From assembly GCA_000226015.1 (NCBI GenBank), contig JH154869.1, forward strand, positions 9,570 through 38,586: a DNA stretch of 29,017 bases. The letters are read 5' to 3'. The position numbers were made by a program, and so were the translations under genes. The stretch is from Mnemiopsis leidyi. Taxonomy: Eukaryota; Ctenophora; Tentaculata; Lobata; Bolinopsidae. Under the pieces are notes generated by a model. It was not told the origin of the DNA. It saw nothing but the letters and a program-made list of their open reading frames with translations, and did not search any database. This document shows positions 20,920 to 29,017 of this stretch, in pieces. Within the stretch, counting starts at the first letter, position 1. Every line of letters starts with the position of its first letter.

Positions 20920-20925
20920 AATAAA
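20920..20925 (+). terminator. poly(A) signal of SDR-A
   Basis: AATAAA about 180 nt after the stop codon, followed by T-rich and GT-containing sequence (TTTGTAGTGTTT). It lies inside the left arm of the inverted duplication. Confidence 0.55.
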
Positions 20926-20958
20926 TGTATTTACTTTCTTCTTTGTAGTGTTTAAACA

Positions 20959-21215
20959 TTGGTTGGCAGTGTAGTGGTATCTACCCCGACTTTCAATGCA
21001 GGAGATCAGGGTTTTGATTTCCAGATCCTCCAATCCTAGAGAAGAGCACCAAGGGCATTTGCCTATGCAATCTTCTTGATTCCACTCAGCCTTATGGCAG
21101 GGAAACCGTTATTGAGGGTTAAATGACGAGGGTCTCAGTTAAAAGATCTAGAATCTTCCAGGAGCCCCTTCAGTATAACTGTAAAAGCCTGCGATAGGTG
21201 TAACAAAAAAGTTTT
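20959..21215 (+). mobile_element. tRNA-derived SINE (candidate)
   Basis: The start TTGGCAGTGTAGTGGTATC has the spacing and words of a tRNA A-box (compare tRNA-Gly TTGGTGGTATAGTGG). About 30 nt later GGGTTTTGATTTCC is a decayed B-box. CTTTCAATG resembles an anticodon arm. A tRNA-unrelated body of about 190 bp follows. It fills the loop between the two inverted 3' UTR copies. The tRNA-like part is too decayed to be a functional tRNA. The family is not identified. Confidence 0.6.
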
Positions 21216-21539
21216 AAACTATTTCAACACTACAAAGCAAATAAATTTATTGAGTAAATGAATATGAACGTGTCAGTCCGAAATATTTGTTGAAAAGTTT
21301 CCGAAAAACGCATTTCCAAGTCTACAGAAAAATCAACAAAGCTACTAAATTTTAAAAATAAGACAAGTTAACCTGCTGCTATCAGAAATCATCCTTTGAA
21401 CCCTAGATCAGTTAACAGTTTATATTCTTATTTGGTGGCCATTAAGCAAAGGCCTAGTGGTTATTTTGTGCTGTCTCATGGGACAGCCAACCCTGTTGAT
21501 ACTTGAAAGGCATATAAGAGCACACATTTTTTCCCGTAT

Positions 21540-21608
21540 CTTGCCATTTGGGCCCTTCGGGCCCAAATGGCAAGATTGTTTTGATACGTTTTGTGCATGT
21601 GCACAAAA
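21540..21608. repeat. 35-nt perfect hairpin plus second palindrome
   Basis: CTTGCCATTTGGGCCC (21540-21555), loop TTC, then GGGCCCAAATGGCAAG (21559-21574): 16 perfect base pairs. Outside it, GTATC/GATAC words can add pairing. A second hairpin TTTTGTGCA-TG-TGCACAAAA lies at 21589-21608. Open frames on both strands here reflect the symmetry. Confidence 0.85.
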
Positions 21609-21670
21609 AGTACAAAACAAGGGTTGGCGATCGACAGCGTAATTTTGGAATATTAGCTCAAAATGTGTCC

Positions 21671-21688
21671 GTACGTACGTACGTACGT
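21671..21688. repeat. (ACGT)n microsatellite
   Basis: Four and a half GTAC/ACGT units in a row, self-complementary, followed by GC-rich CCGCGCGCACGC. Confidence 0.8.
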
Positions 21689-21699
21689 CCGCGCGCACG

Positions 21700-23043
21700 C
21701 TCCTTTGTCAAACTTAGTCATGTATACGAATACGGCCGACGAATGTACTTCACATTATGCAATGTATACATGATTGCCTCAATTATTTGTTCTTATCACA
21801 ACAATCGCAACAAGATGTACCATCAATCAAGAGTGACGATTAAAATTCTTTTAAACTGAAGTTTTATTGAGGAATTTGTCGAATGACAGATTACCTATAT
21901 TATAAGATGAATGTAACACGATTTTAAATGTTGCGCCGGACAATTTTAATTAACGACTTATCCTCGCCATTTGTAAAAACACAACGTTGTACGAATAAAG
22001 GTCGCATATACAATATAATAATGGCGACGTTATGCAGACTCAAAATATTTGAAACAAACAATGAAAGAAATGCGCGATCGTGTTCAAACTTTGCGCGTGC
22101 AGCGTGTAGTTTTTAAATCTTGCATCGAACGGCTGCATTGATTCGCGTGTCTAACACATGCAGAACAATGAAATTGACCGAAATGACGTCTGGTTAGTGG
22201 TTTGCGAAATTCGAGTTAAGAGTTTGCTTGTTGGGTATTTTAATTCCTCATTCAGCAAATTATAATAACAATAAGCAACGGCATGATACGGGAAATTCAG
22301 CGGTCGCCTGACACAATGAAAGCGGCCGCAATTCTTGTTTAAGTGGTCGTCTTTGCTGATTTGAAATTTTTCAAAGACAAATGCCTTTAAAAAGAAAAAA
22401 GTTATGAACACTCTTTAAGTGCTTGTATTTAAATCCTCTAACATTACAGCAAAAGGATTAATCTATCATATTTCGAAATCACGATGTTCCTAACTTGAGT
22501 ATGTTGTGACTTATGGGCAAACTGTGTGAAAACTGTGTACAAAAACTTAGCTTATCACTTTTTTACTGAATCACTCTTTGACTAAATCGAACCAAATAAA
22601 AAAACATGTCTATGACTTGAAGGTGCAAATGGTACACTATATTATTCTTTGTTTTATTGACTATTGCGTTTTTTAAATGAATAGGACTAATAGAGTTGTC
22701 ACTTACATCAAATACAACAATGGCTGTGTACCACAACTTGTTTAGCTCTACAATTTATTTCATAGATGATGCCTACTGTCATCTTGCAATCCTACCATAT
22801 GATTGAGTCAGATTATTATAAAGGTGCTTGCTGAAACAATTCATTTAGGTGAAGTGGACCACCACTGGTTGGCGGACCAGTAGTGGTCTGCGGACCAGTA
22901 GTGGTCTGCGGGCCAGTCAGGCTTCTTGTAGACTACCTCAAACTATATGATTTCGGGGTAATATCTATATAGAATTCGGTATGAGATATGTCTCTTAGTA
23001 TTCAAATGTGTTAACAATATCGACGAGACGTTGAAATGCTAGA
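21700..23043. other. intergenic, no gene seen
   Basis: AT-rich sequence without a convincing exon. A small 18-bp tandem repeat lies at 22872-22917 (GCGGACCAGTAGTGGTCT twice, then a partial unit). It is self-complementary with GGACCACCACTGG just before it at 22857-22869. Confidence 0.55.
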
Positions 23044-23388
23044 ATGGATGACGACTTTTTTCTTTTAAAGATTCCCCACAGACTTAATTTCAGTTGTTCA
23101 GAAGGTGCATTTTCTTATATTGGACCTAGGTTATGGAATGGTTTACTCTTTGATTTTAGATCATTAAATACTTTGGATGTGTTCAAGAAATCACTGAAAA
23201 GTTATTTCTTTAACATCCCTTTTAAAAATGTGGTAGACAACTCAACTTCAACCATAGATATTTGTAATAGAAAAGGCCACACTTACATAACCATGTTTTT
23301 CTGAATTTAAAATTTAAATATTTGGGATTATGTTAACATACGGTTGAAGCGGGCAATAAATGCCAGCATTTATTTATTTATTTTTATT
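23044..23388 (+). mobile_element. 3' end of a CR1/L2-type LINE (5'-truncated, ORF2 C-terminus)
   Basis: The 86-codon frame 23044-23304 contains GAFSYIGPRLWNGL, then RSL...FKKSLKSYFF. This matches the well-known tail of non-LTR retrotransposon ORF2 proteins (F.Y.GPRLWN.LP..IR....L..FK..LK.YLF). The stop is followed by about 65 nt of 3' UTR and an ATTT-repeat tail (23369-23388), typical of this group. The endonuclease and reverse transcriptase are absent, so it is a dead fragment. It ends 140 bp before SDR gene B. Confidence 0.85.
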
Positions 23389-23529
23389 TCTTTTCCTGAT
23401 TTAGTAAGTTGGTGTGGAAAGATAGGCCTTACATTGGAAATGATTTGGGCTGATTCCCTTAATGTTGATTCCTTGTACCAATAAGATTCATTTGAAGTCT
23501 GATTTTATAACAATTATTTTCTTTTCAGT

Positions 23530-24297
23530 ATGAAAGTTTTACAGCAGTTTCTGCCTCGATCTGTCTTAATAACTGGAGCTAATAGGGGCCTTGGCCTTGA
23601 ATTTGTAAAATATTTTGTTAGGCACAATCAACAACCTGGCATCCAACCAACTACAATAATATCTTGTTCTCGGACCATGAGCGCTGATCTTGAACATTTG
23701 TTGGAAGATGTTCATCATATCAATGTTGATGTTTCAAACGAAGGTCAAGTCAAGGATGCTGCTTCAAAAGTATCAAAAATTGTTGGTAAAGATGGATTGT
23801 CTCTCTTAATCAACAATGCAGCAATAATGAGGCATGGAAAAGGTATAGCAGGTTGTTCAGTAAGGGAAATGAAAGAAACATTAGACACTAACCTAATTGG
23901 TGTTCATGCAATGACACAGAACTTTCATCCCTTATTAAAGCAGTCTGCAGAAACTCAAGCCCATCTACCAATTTCATGTTCTAGGGCTGCTGTGTGCAAT
24001 CTATCTGCAGAGCTTGGGAGTATCAAAGGAACCAACAGAAATAATTTGTACACTGCATATAAGATAAGCAAAGCAGGTTTGAACATGCTCACTAAATGCA
24101 CCGCAGTTGACTTAATCAAGGACAATATTATATGTTTTTCTGTGCACCCTGGTTGGGCCCAGACCAGTCTTGGTGGACCACAAGCTCCACTTTCTGCGGA
24201 AGCTGCTGTTGAAGATATGATTAAAATCATGGAGGCATGCACTAAGAAGCAAAATGGTGCATTTTTAAGAAAAGGCATGAATTCTATCATGTTTTAA
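23530..24297 (+). CDS. SDR oxidoreductase B, sniffer/CsgA-like (255 aa)
   Basis: Same family and start as A. Motifs: TGANRGLG (15-22), NNAA (95-98), YKISK (Tyr167, Lys171), HPGW followed by QTSLGG. At the position where A, C and D have NISS/NLSS it has NLSA (147-150), so the second Ser, the likely catalytic Ser, is Ala. The first Ser remains. Activity may be reduced, or the neighbouring Ser may serve. The acceptor-like TTCTTTTCAG ends 1 nt before the ATG. The coding part is intronless. No AATAAA is close; ATTAAA is at 24396-24401. Confidence 0.92.
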   Translation: MKVLQQFLPRSVLITGANRGLGLEFVKYFVRHNQQPGIQPTTIISCSRTMSADLEHLLEDVHHINVDVSNEGQVKDAASKVSKIVGKDGLSLLINNAAIMRHGKGIAGCSVREMKETLDTNLIGVHAMTQNFHPLLKQSAETQAHLPISCSRAAVCNLSAELGSIKGTNRNNLYTAYKISKAGLNMLTKCTAVDLIKDNIICFSVHPGWAQTSLGGPQAPLSAEAAVEDMIKIMEACTKKQNGAFLRKGMNSIMF

Positions 24298-24909
24298 AGC
24301 TGTTGTGGTAATCCCAATCTTTTCCATTCTGCCTTATTTCAGTTTGTCAGAAGAATCAAGCAGCATGAGTGACCCTCAGGCTAACAAAAGACTTAATTAA
24401 AGGACTTTTTGACAATCTATTATGGCTTCAGTGACCCTTTAGTCATTTACAAGATTGAAAACTATATTAGTTTATTTATCATTTGGAATTTGGCAGATAT
24501 GCTTTCAAAGTTTTACTTAGTCCAGGATAATTTAGTTGCTTTAGCTTGTAAATTTTGTGTTTTATTTCACATTTGTATTTCTTATCATCACCCTGTTATT
24601 TGATCTTGTGGAACTTTGGTGAATAATTATTGCAAAATATGTGTTACCAACAATCAGGAGTGGCTACTGGTTTGTCTCTGAGTTTGGGTAGGTTTTATTC
24701 GAGGTTGACAATCACTGTGCCAGGTGCCTGTCGAGTACCATTCCATGAAGATTTATCTCAGACTGACTATTGCCACAAATAGTCAAACATGAGTTTAGAA
24801 TTAACTTGAGAGCAATCTCACATAATTTTTGAATATTTAGTTGCATAAAACAAGCTTAGTGTGAACATTGCATTTGCATTGGTTCAATTTAAAATCTTTC
24901 ATTTAATCC
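24298..24909 (+). other. SDR B-C intergenic, 3' UTR and leader
   Basis: About 610 bp with a candidate ATTAAA poly(A) signal at 24396-24401. No conserved frame or repeat was recognised. Confidence 0.5.
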
Positions 24910-24920
24910 AGGCTATTTTG

Positions 24921-25694
24921 ATGAAAGTCTTGGAAGACTTCATTTTGGAATCTGTTCTGATTACAGGGTGCAACCAAGGAATTGGCTTGCAATTTGTCAA
25001 ACACTTTATTGCCGCAAACAAAATTTCTGAAACGAAAATGCAAATATTTGCCACATCAAGGGAGATGAGCTCTGATTTAAAAAACCTCCTGCAGTTTGAG
25101 CAAAATGTCCACCATGTGAATCTTGACATTTGCAAACCAGATCAGGTAAAAGAGGCTGTCCTAAAAGTTTCCCAAATCCTGGGGGGTAAAGGGCTAAATC
25201 TTCTCATAAACAATGCTGCTACAATGAGTTACAATAAACCGGCAGGTGTAGAAGATTGCTTACCTGAAGAGCTAACTGATGTTTTCAATGTTAACGTATC
25301 TGGTACCCATTCAGTGACAATGGCCTTCCATCCGCTTTTAAAACTATCTGCTTCACAAAGATCACATCTGCCTATGTGTTGTGCTAAGGGTGCAGTTTTA
25401 AACCTTTCTTCGGAAGTGGCCAGTATAGAAAATACTGATAGAGCATATGCTGTGTCTTACAAAGTAAGCAAATCTGCATTAAATATGCTCACTAAGATAA
25501 TGGCCCTTGAGTTTGCAAAAGATGGAATAATCTGCATGGCTGTTCACCCATGTTGGATGCAAAAAGACTCAACAGGCAATGCACCTGTTATAACAGTTCC
25601 TGAATCTGTAACAGATATGGCTTATCTTATCAAGAATGCCAAGGAGGAGAACAATGGCCAATTCATACGAAAAGATTTTAGTCTTCACCCCTAC
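24921..25694 (+). CDS. SDR oxidoreductase C, sniffer/CsgA-like (258 aa, altered PG motif)
   Basis: The frame is open from an ATG at 24861, but the MKVLEDF start at 24921 aligns with its paralogues, and CAG (24909-24911) before GCTATTTTG looks like a splice acceptor. The coding part ends with the TAC codon before TGA at 25695-25697. Motifs: TGCNQGIG (15-22), NNAA (97-100), NLSS (161-164), YKVSK (Tyr180, Lys184). After the last core strand it has HPCW-MQKDSTGN (209-220) where D has HPGW-VQTDLGG, so the PG turn and the Thr that usually helps bind the cofactor are changed. Residues about 62-156 are almost identical to D. Confidence 0.92.
25104..25387 (+). repeat. C-D near-identity tract, copy in gene C
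   Basis: These 284 nt differ from 26299-26582 (gene D) at only 8 positions by eye, mostly silent, while sequence on both sides within the same genes is much more diverged. The boundaries are sharp. This pattern fits ectopic gene conversion. Confidence 0.8.
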
Positions 25695-25757
25695 TGACAG
25701 AATTTACTGAAAATGAGTTTACTTCTTAGAATATAATATCTAAACTTAAAGCAGCCC

Positions 25758-25763
25758 AATAAA
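25758..25763 (+). terminator. poly(A) signal of SDR-C
   Basis: AATAAA 60 nt after the stop codon, followed by a T/GT-rich stretch (TTTTTGTGGTTTTG). Confidence 0.65.
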
Positions 25764-26100
25764 TCTGTTTAACGCCAATTTTTGTGGTTTTGTTATATTT
25801 CGCTTTTTGAAAATAGTTTGTTTTTACCGCCAATTACTTATGGATTCTTTTATCATTTAAATCTTGATTACCTAAATATCACAAAAGGTTATCAGAAATA
25901 GGTTATGAGAAAATTTAAGTTATTTAATGCCATATTAATGCACCCCACATGGGTATGCAATGGGGTGTGTACTTAAACATGGCCTGTGTGTGTCCTATTG
26001 CAATCTGTGTTTGTAAAATGATCTGTTAGCACCTAAGATGTTTAGGTTTTCTGGTTAGCAATGAAAGCAAGGTATCATGATTCATTTACTTAACTGCACT
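25764..26100 (+). other. SDR C-D intergenic
   Basis: About 340 bp with no frame or repeat recognised. It is the shortest gap in the cluster and must hold any promoter, noncoding exon and intron that gene D has of its own. Confidence 0.5.
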
Positions 26101-26118
26101 CAGGCTACAGCTATTTTG

Positions 26119-26889
26119 ATGAGGGTTTTAAAGGATCATATTTTAGAATCTGTCTTGATTACTGGATGCAACAAAGGAATTGGGTTGCAATTTGTCAAGC
26201 ATTTTGTTGAGACCAGTAGAACTTCTGGTTCCAATGTTCAGATATTTGCTTGCTCAAGAAGAAGAAACTCTGATTTGGAGAACCTTCTTGAAAATGAGAA
26301 TGTCCACCATGTGAATCTTGATATTTGCAAACCAGATCAGGTAAAAGAGGCTGTCCTAAAAGTTTCCAAAATCCTGGGGGGTAAAGGGCTAAATCTTCTC
26401 ATAAACAATGCTGCTACAATGAGTTATAATAAACCTGCAGGTGTAGAAGATTGCTCACCTGAAGAGCTAACTGATGTTTTCAATGTTAATGTATCTGGTA
26501 CCCATTCAGTGACAATGGCCTTCCATCCACTTCTAAAACTATCTGCTTCACAAAGATCACATCTGCCTATGTGTTGTGCTAAAGGGGCTGTTTTTAATAT
26601 CTCCTCCCAACTTGCCAGCATAGCAAATACTGACAAAGCATATGCTGTGTCATATAAAGTAAGTAAAACTGCTTTAAATATGCTCACAAAGATAACTTCT
26701 CTTGAATTTGTGAGGGATGGGATTATCTGCATGGCGGTTCATCCAGGCTGGGTCCAGACGGATTTAGGAGGTCACCATGCCACATTGACAACTACTGAAT
26801 CTGTGAAGGATATGGTCTATCTGATTGAGAATGCTACTGAGAAAAACAATGGTCAATTTATTAGAAAAGATTTCGTTGTTGACCCATAT
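26119..26889 (+). CDS. SDR oxidoreductase D, sniffer/CsgA-like (257 aa)
   Basis: Start at 26119 (MRVLKDH) by alignment with A-C; the frame is open further upstream, but that part crosses CAG acceptors at 26101-26103 and 26108-26110. TGA follows at 26890. Motifs: TGCNKGIG (15-22), NNAA (96-99), NISS (160-163), YKVSK (Tyr179, Lys183), HPGW (208-211) followed by VQTDLGG. All classical catalytic residues are present, so D looks like the active member of the C-D pair. The coding part is intronless. It shares the leader words GCTA...CTATTTTG with C. Confidence 0.93.
26299..26582 (+). repeat. C-D near-identity tract, copy in gene D
   Basis: Partner of 25104-25387, with the same length and no indels. 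It covers the nucleotide-binding core to just before the catalytic Ser segment. Confidence 0.8.
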
Positions 26890-26934
26890 TGAGTGGATTT
26901 ATGAGATGTTTTCTATTTTTTTACATAAATAACA

Positions 26935-26940
26935 AATAAA
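26935..26940 (+). terminator. poly(A) signal of SDR-D
   Basis: AATAAA about 43 nt after the stop codon, followed by TTTTTATCGTGTTTTT, a plausible downstream element. Confidence 0.6.
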
Positions 26941-27544
26941 AGGATTCATCACATTTTTATCGTGTTTTTATCAAAAATGTCAAGGTATTTTTAACAAACG
27001 ACAGATTATGATTTAAGGTTATTGCAACTTGCTTTTATTTTCAATGGTATCGAATTTTGTTTTAAATTCCAATCCTAAGATAATTGCCTAATTGCTTACA
27101 TGTATATTATGGTTATCTTTGGTATGTATTGTTCTTAAAGTTAAATTAAATTGTGACATTGTGTGTCACAGCATTAATTGTGCATTTTGTTCCATTTTGG
27201 AAACTGAATTTAGCTCACATTGCCAAAATCACACTGACCCTTTCTTAAATGATCTGACATTATGTATTCTCAGATGGTTTGTGCATGAAGCTTTTTAGCT
27301 GTTCTGTTCGTTACATATGATGAGTCTTGAGTCTTGACATAATCTTATGTTATTTCACAGTAGTCGCTTTTGATGGTAAAAGTTAAATCTGTTAGATTCT
27401 GGCTGTAAAGCAATGCATTAATGTCCAGTTATCATTGTAATTATTATGATATACCACTTCACATTTTTCATTGACTCAGATGTACTATATTTTTTACTTT
27501 ATGTATTCCTCATCCTATCAATCATAATTCCTCTTTTATCATAG
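26941..27544 (+). other. SDR-D to GTF2E2 intergenic and leader
   Basis: About 600 bp, AT-rich. It ends in the acceptor-like CCTCTTTTATCATAG. A 68-codon frame at 27092-27298 has no recognisable domain. No repeats were noticed. Confidence 0.5.
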
Positions 27545-27545
27545 A

Positions 27546-28463
27546 ATGAACTCGAACCTTTTACAGCAACATGCTGCCTTCAAGAAGCAGGCATCATCTG
27601 CTACTTCTTCTCGGCCAGCTACTAAACAGGCTGCTCCGCGAACAACTGAGCCTTCCAAAAAGCGCTTTAAACCAGACACCAAATCAGTTGCAAATAATCC
27701 AAATACGTTCAAATGGTTAAAAACTTGTGTAGATAGATTAAGAAGACGTTATCAGAAGGAAAGAAAACCTGTTTCTATTGATGATCTGATTAAAATGACA
27801 GGTCTTGATTTAGATCCCCATGAAAAAGCTTGGTTAACAAATGCGTTAAAAGACAATCCAAAAGTATTGTTTGAAAGAGAAAAGGAAAAGTTTTCTTTCA
27901 AGCCGTCATATCCCATGCACAATAAGGACGATTTGTTAAACCTATTAAGAGAACACTATGATAACGGTATGGGTGGGATTTTAGAACTGGATGTAAAGGA
28001 ATGTATTTTGAAAGCTGATGATGTAATCTCGGAACTTCAGTCAGAAAATTTGGTAAGAAAATATTTTGTTATTCTGCTTAATTCGAATTATGTACTACCA
28101 ACTCAAAATCATTATTAACAGCCTTTTCAATTAGCAAATAAATGCCGCAAGCCATAAACAACGTATTCCTTGCAGTTGAAATGTGTGACGAGGTCAGACA
28201 AACAGGTTGTTCTTTTTTACCGCGACACAAGTGTGGAATGTCCTATCAGTGAAGACTTCAAGGAGCTTTGGAACACTATCAGTGTCAAAGAGATCAGTGA
28301 AAATGATATAGAAAACTATTTAAAGCGTGTTGGAATAGCCACCATGGAAGGTTACGGGCTGAAGAAAAAGTCTGTCACGAAAAAGAAACCTGTTAAGAGA
28401 AAACGAAATGTTAAAATGTTGAACAGTCATTTGGATTCAAAAATGCTGAAAGAATTTGATTGA
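27546..28463 (+). CDS. GTF2E2: General transcription factor IIE subunit beta (264 aa, 2 exons)
   Basis: Coding exons are 27546-28052 and 28176-28463, joined in phase 0 (TTG|GTAAGA ... CCTTGCAG|TTG). TFIIE-beta joins TFIIE-alpha at the RNA polymerase II preinitiation complex and helps bring in TFIIH. Visible features: a LLQQHAAFKKQA start like human LLRERELFKKRA; a Ser/Lys-rich tail; winged helix 1 (about 55-118; FKWLKTCVDRLRRRYQ, WLTNALKDNPKV, then FKPSY); winged helix 2 (about 120-195; LLNLLREHYDNGMGGILELD matches the human GLGGILLEDI segment); ELWNTISV and IENYLKRVGI as in human LWRSVTV and IEEYLKRQGI; and a Lys/Arg-rich C-terminus. Length 264 against about 291 in human. An acceptor-like ATAG lies 1 nt before the ATG. 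Confidence 0.95.
28176..28463 (+). CDS. GTF2E2: GTF2E2 exon 2
   Basis: Codes for 95 residues plus the stop after a 123-nt intron. The frame opens at LKCVTRSDKQVVLFYRD. Without splicing, the exon 1 frame would stop 22 codons after the donor. Confidence 0.92.
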   Translation: MKCVTRSDKQVVLFYRDTSVECPISEDFKELWNTISVKEISENDIENYLKRVGIATMEGYGLKKKSVTKKKPVKRKRNVKMLNSHLDSKMLKEFD

Positions 28464-28518
28464 ACTCTGAATTTTGTAACTAATTTGTTGTTAAATTGCT
28501 TTACAGGGAAAATGTGAC

Positions 28519-28524
28519 ATTAAA
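28519..28524 (+). terminator. candidate poly(A) signal of GTF2E2
   Basis: ATTAAA about 56 nt after the stop codon, followed by TTTTAATTTTTGTTG. No AATAAA is near. Confidence 0.45.
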
Positions 28525-28728
28525 GCAGATTTTAATTTTTGTTGATAATCTATAATGTGTAGGTCAAGAATGCAATGCAAATAATGCATTTATGTCACAC
28601 ATATTTTGATTATTTGTTGTTTTTTATATTTCACACATTGGCAAACTATTATTTTACTTTGAAATGCATAGGGAATTATCTTCTCGGGGGATTTAACATA
28701 AAAATATCTTATATGTACTGATAATATC

Positions 28729-29017
28729 CAATAGTGAGATTTAACTTGACAATCTCCAGTAGTGAGATTTAACTTGACAATCTCCAATTGTGAGATTTGA
28801 CTTGACAATCTCCAATAGTGAGATTTAACTTGACAATATCCAATAGTGAGATTTAACTTGACAATATCCAGTAGTGAGATTTAACTTGACAATCTTCAGT
28901 AGTGAGATTTAACTTGACAATCTCCAGTAGTGAGATTTAACTTGACAATCTCCAGTAGTGAGATTTAACTTGACAATCTCCAGTAGTGAGATTTAACTTG
29001 ACAATCTCCAGTAGTGA
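28729..29017. repeat. 28-bp minisatellite, runs off the window
   Basis: The unit is close to CAGTAGTGAGATTT followed by AACTTGACAATCTC. Ten full copies start at 28729 and then every 28 bp to 28981, with an eleventh starting at 29009. Copies near the right edge are almost identical, while left copies carry CAATAG and ATATCC variants. The open frame across it on the minus strand is not a gene. Confidence 0.95.

Larger units (their letters stand above)
20821..21349. repeat. inverted duplication of SDR-A 3' UTR (arms 20821-20952 and 21226-21349)
   Basis: The reverse complement of 21226-21349 closely matches 20821-20952. Shared words include GTTTTTCGGAAACTTTTCA, AAATATTTCG, TTCATATTCATTT and CTTTGTAGTGTT. 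The left arm is the 3' end of SDR-A with its AATAAA, and the right arm is an opposite-facing copy. The 273-nt spacer holds a SINE. The match does not extend into the coding region. Confidence 0.85.

Noticed and set aside
20959-21031. Functional tRNA gene
   Set aside because: The A-box is good, but the B-box is decayed and the acceptor stem does not pair. A SINE head explains it better.
21420-21859. Frames of 61-103 codons on both strands
   Set aside because: They cross perfect palindromes and the ACGT run. No domain resemblance.
23955-24290. Minus-strand frames opposite the SDR genes (also 24899-25135 and 26424-26732)
   Set aside because: Shadows of clear SDR coding regions on the plus strand.
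5385-29017. CRISPR array from regular repeats
   Set aside because: The 36-bp and 28-bp arrays are head-to-tail minisatellites without unique spacers, in a eukaryotic genome.

Overview
This is a window from an animal nuclear genome. It has GT-AG introns, AT-rich intergenic DNA, a LINE tail, a tRNA-derived SINE, foldback repeats, minisatellites and one assembly gap (631 N). The protein-coding content is clearly metazoan: an ANKRD26-type centriolar protein and TFIIE-beta. I read it as a non-vertebrate animal, probably marine, but no marker in the window fixes the phylum.

Layout. At 1-2060 there is intergenic DNA with a 172-bp-period repeat at the left edge and, at 1914-2055, a promoter-like block with two CACGTG E-boxes, a CCAAT box, an ETS site and two RFX-type X-boxes. 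From 15216 down to 3212 (minus strand) lies one complete eight-exon gene for a 2305-residue ankyrin/coiled-coil protein. I call it an ANKRD26 orthologue from its MKK start, ankyrin block, long coiled coil and DUF3496-like tail. One exon alone is 5706 nt. Its introns hold a perfect X-box, a small inverted repeat, and a 36-bp minisatellite that starts right at a 5' splice site.

From 15600 to 19970 there is no gene. Hairpin-forming repeats cluster here, including a near-identical 180-bp repeat on both sides of the gap. From 19974 to 26892 (plus strand) four single-coding-exon SDR oxidoreductases of the sniffer/CsgA-like type lie in tandem (A-D). The A-B interval holds an inverted copy of gene A's 3' UTR, a SINE, palindromes and a 5'-truncated CR1/L2-type LINE. 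At 27546-28463 lies a two-exon GTF2E2 (TFIIE-beta), followed by a 28-bp minisatellite that runs off the window.

How the parts relate. The SDR genes are a local expansion: A resembles B and C resembles D, with a sharp 284-nt tract of near identity between C and D that looks like gene conversion. All six genes have a splice acceptor a few bases upstream of their ATG. The SDRs and GTF2E2 are closely spaced on one strand. This fits either 5'-UTR introns or spliced-leader trans-splicing, which transcript data would separate. X-boxes near a centriole/cilium gene suggest a ciliary regulatory neighbourhood.
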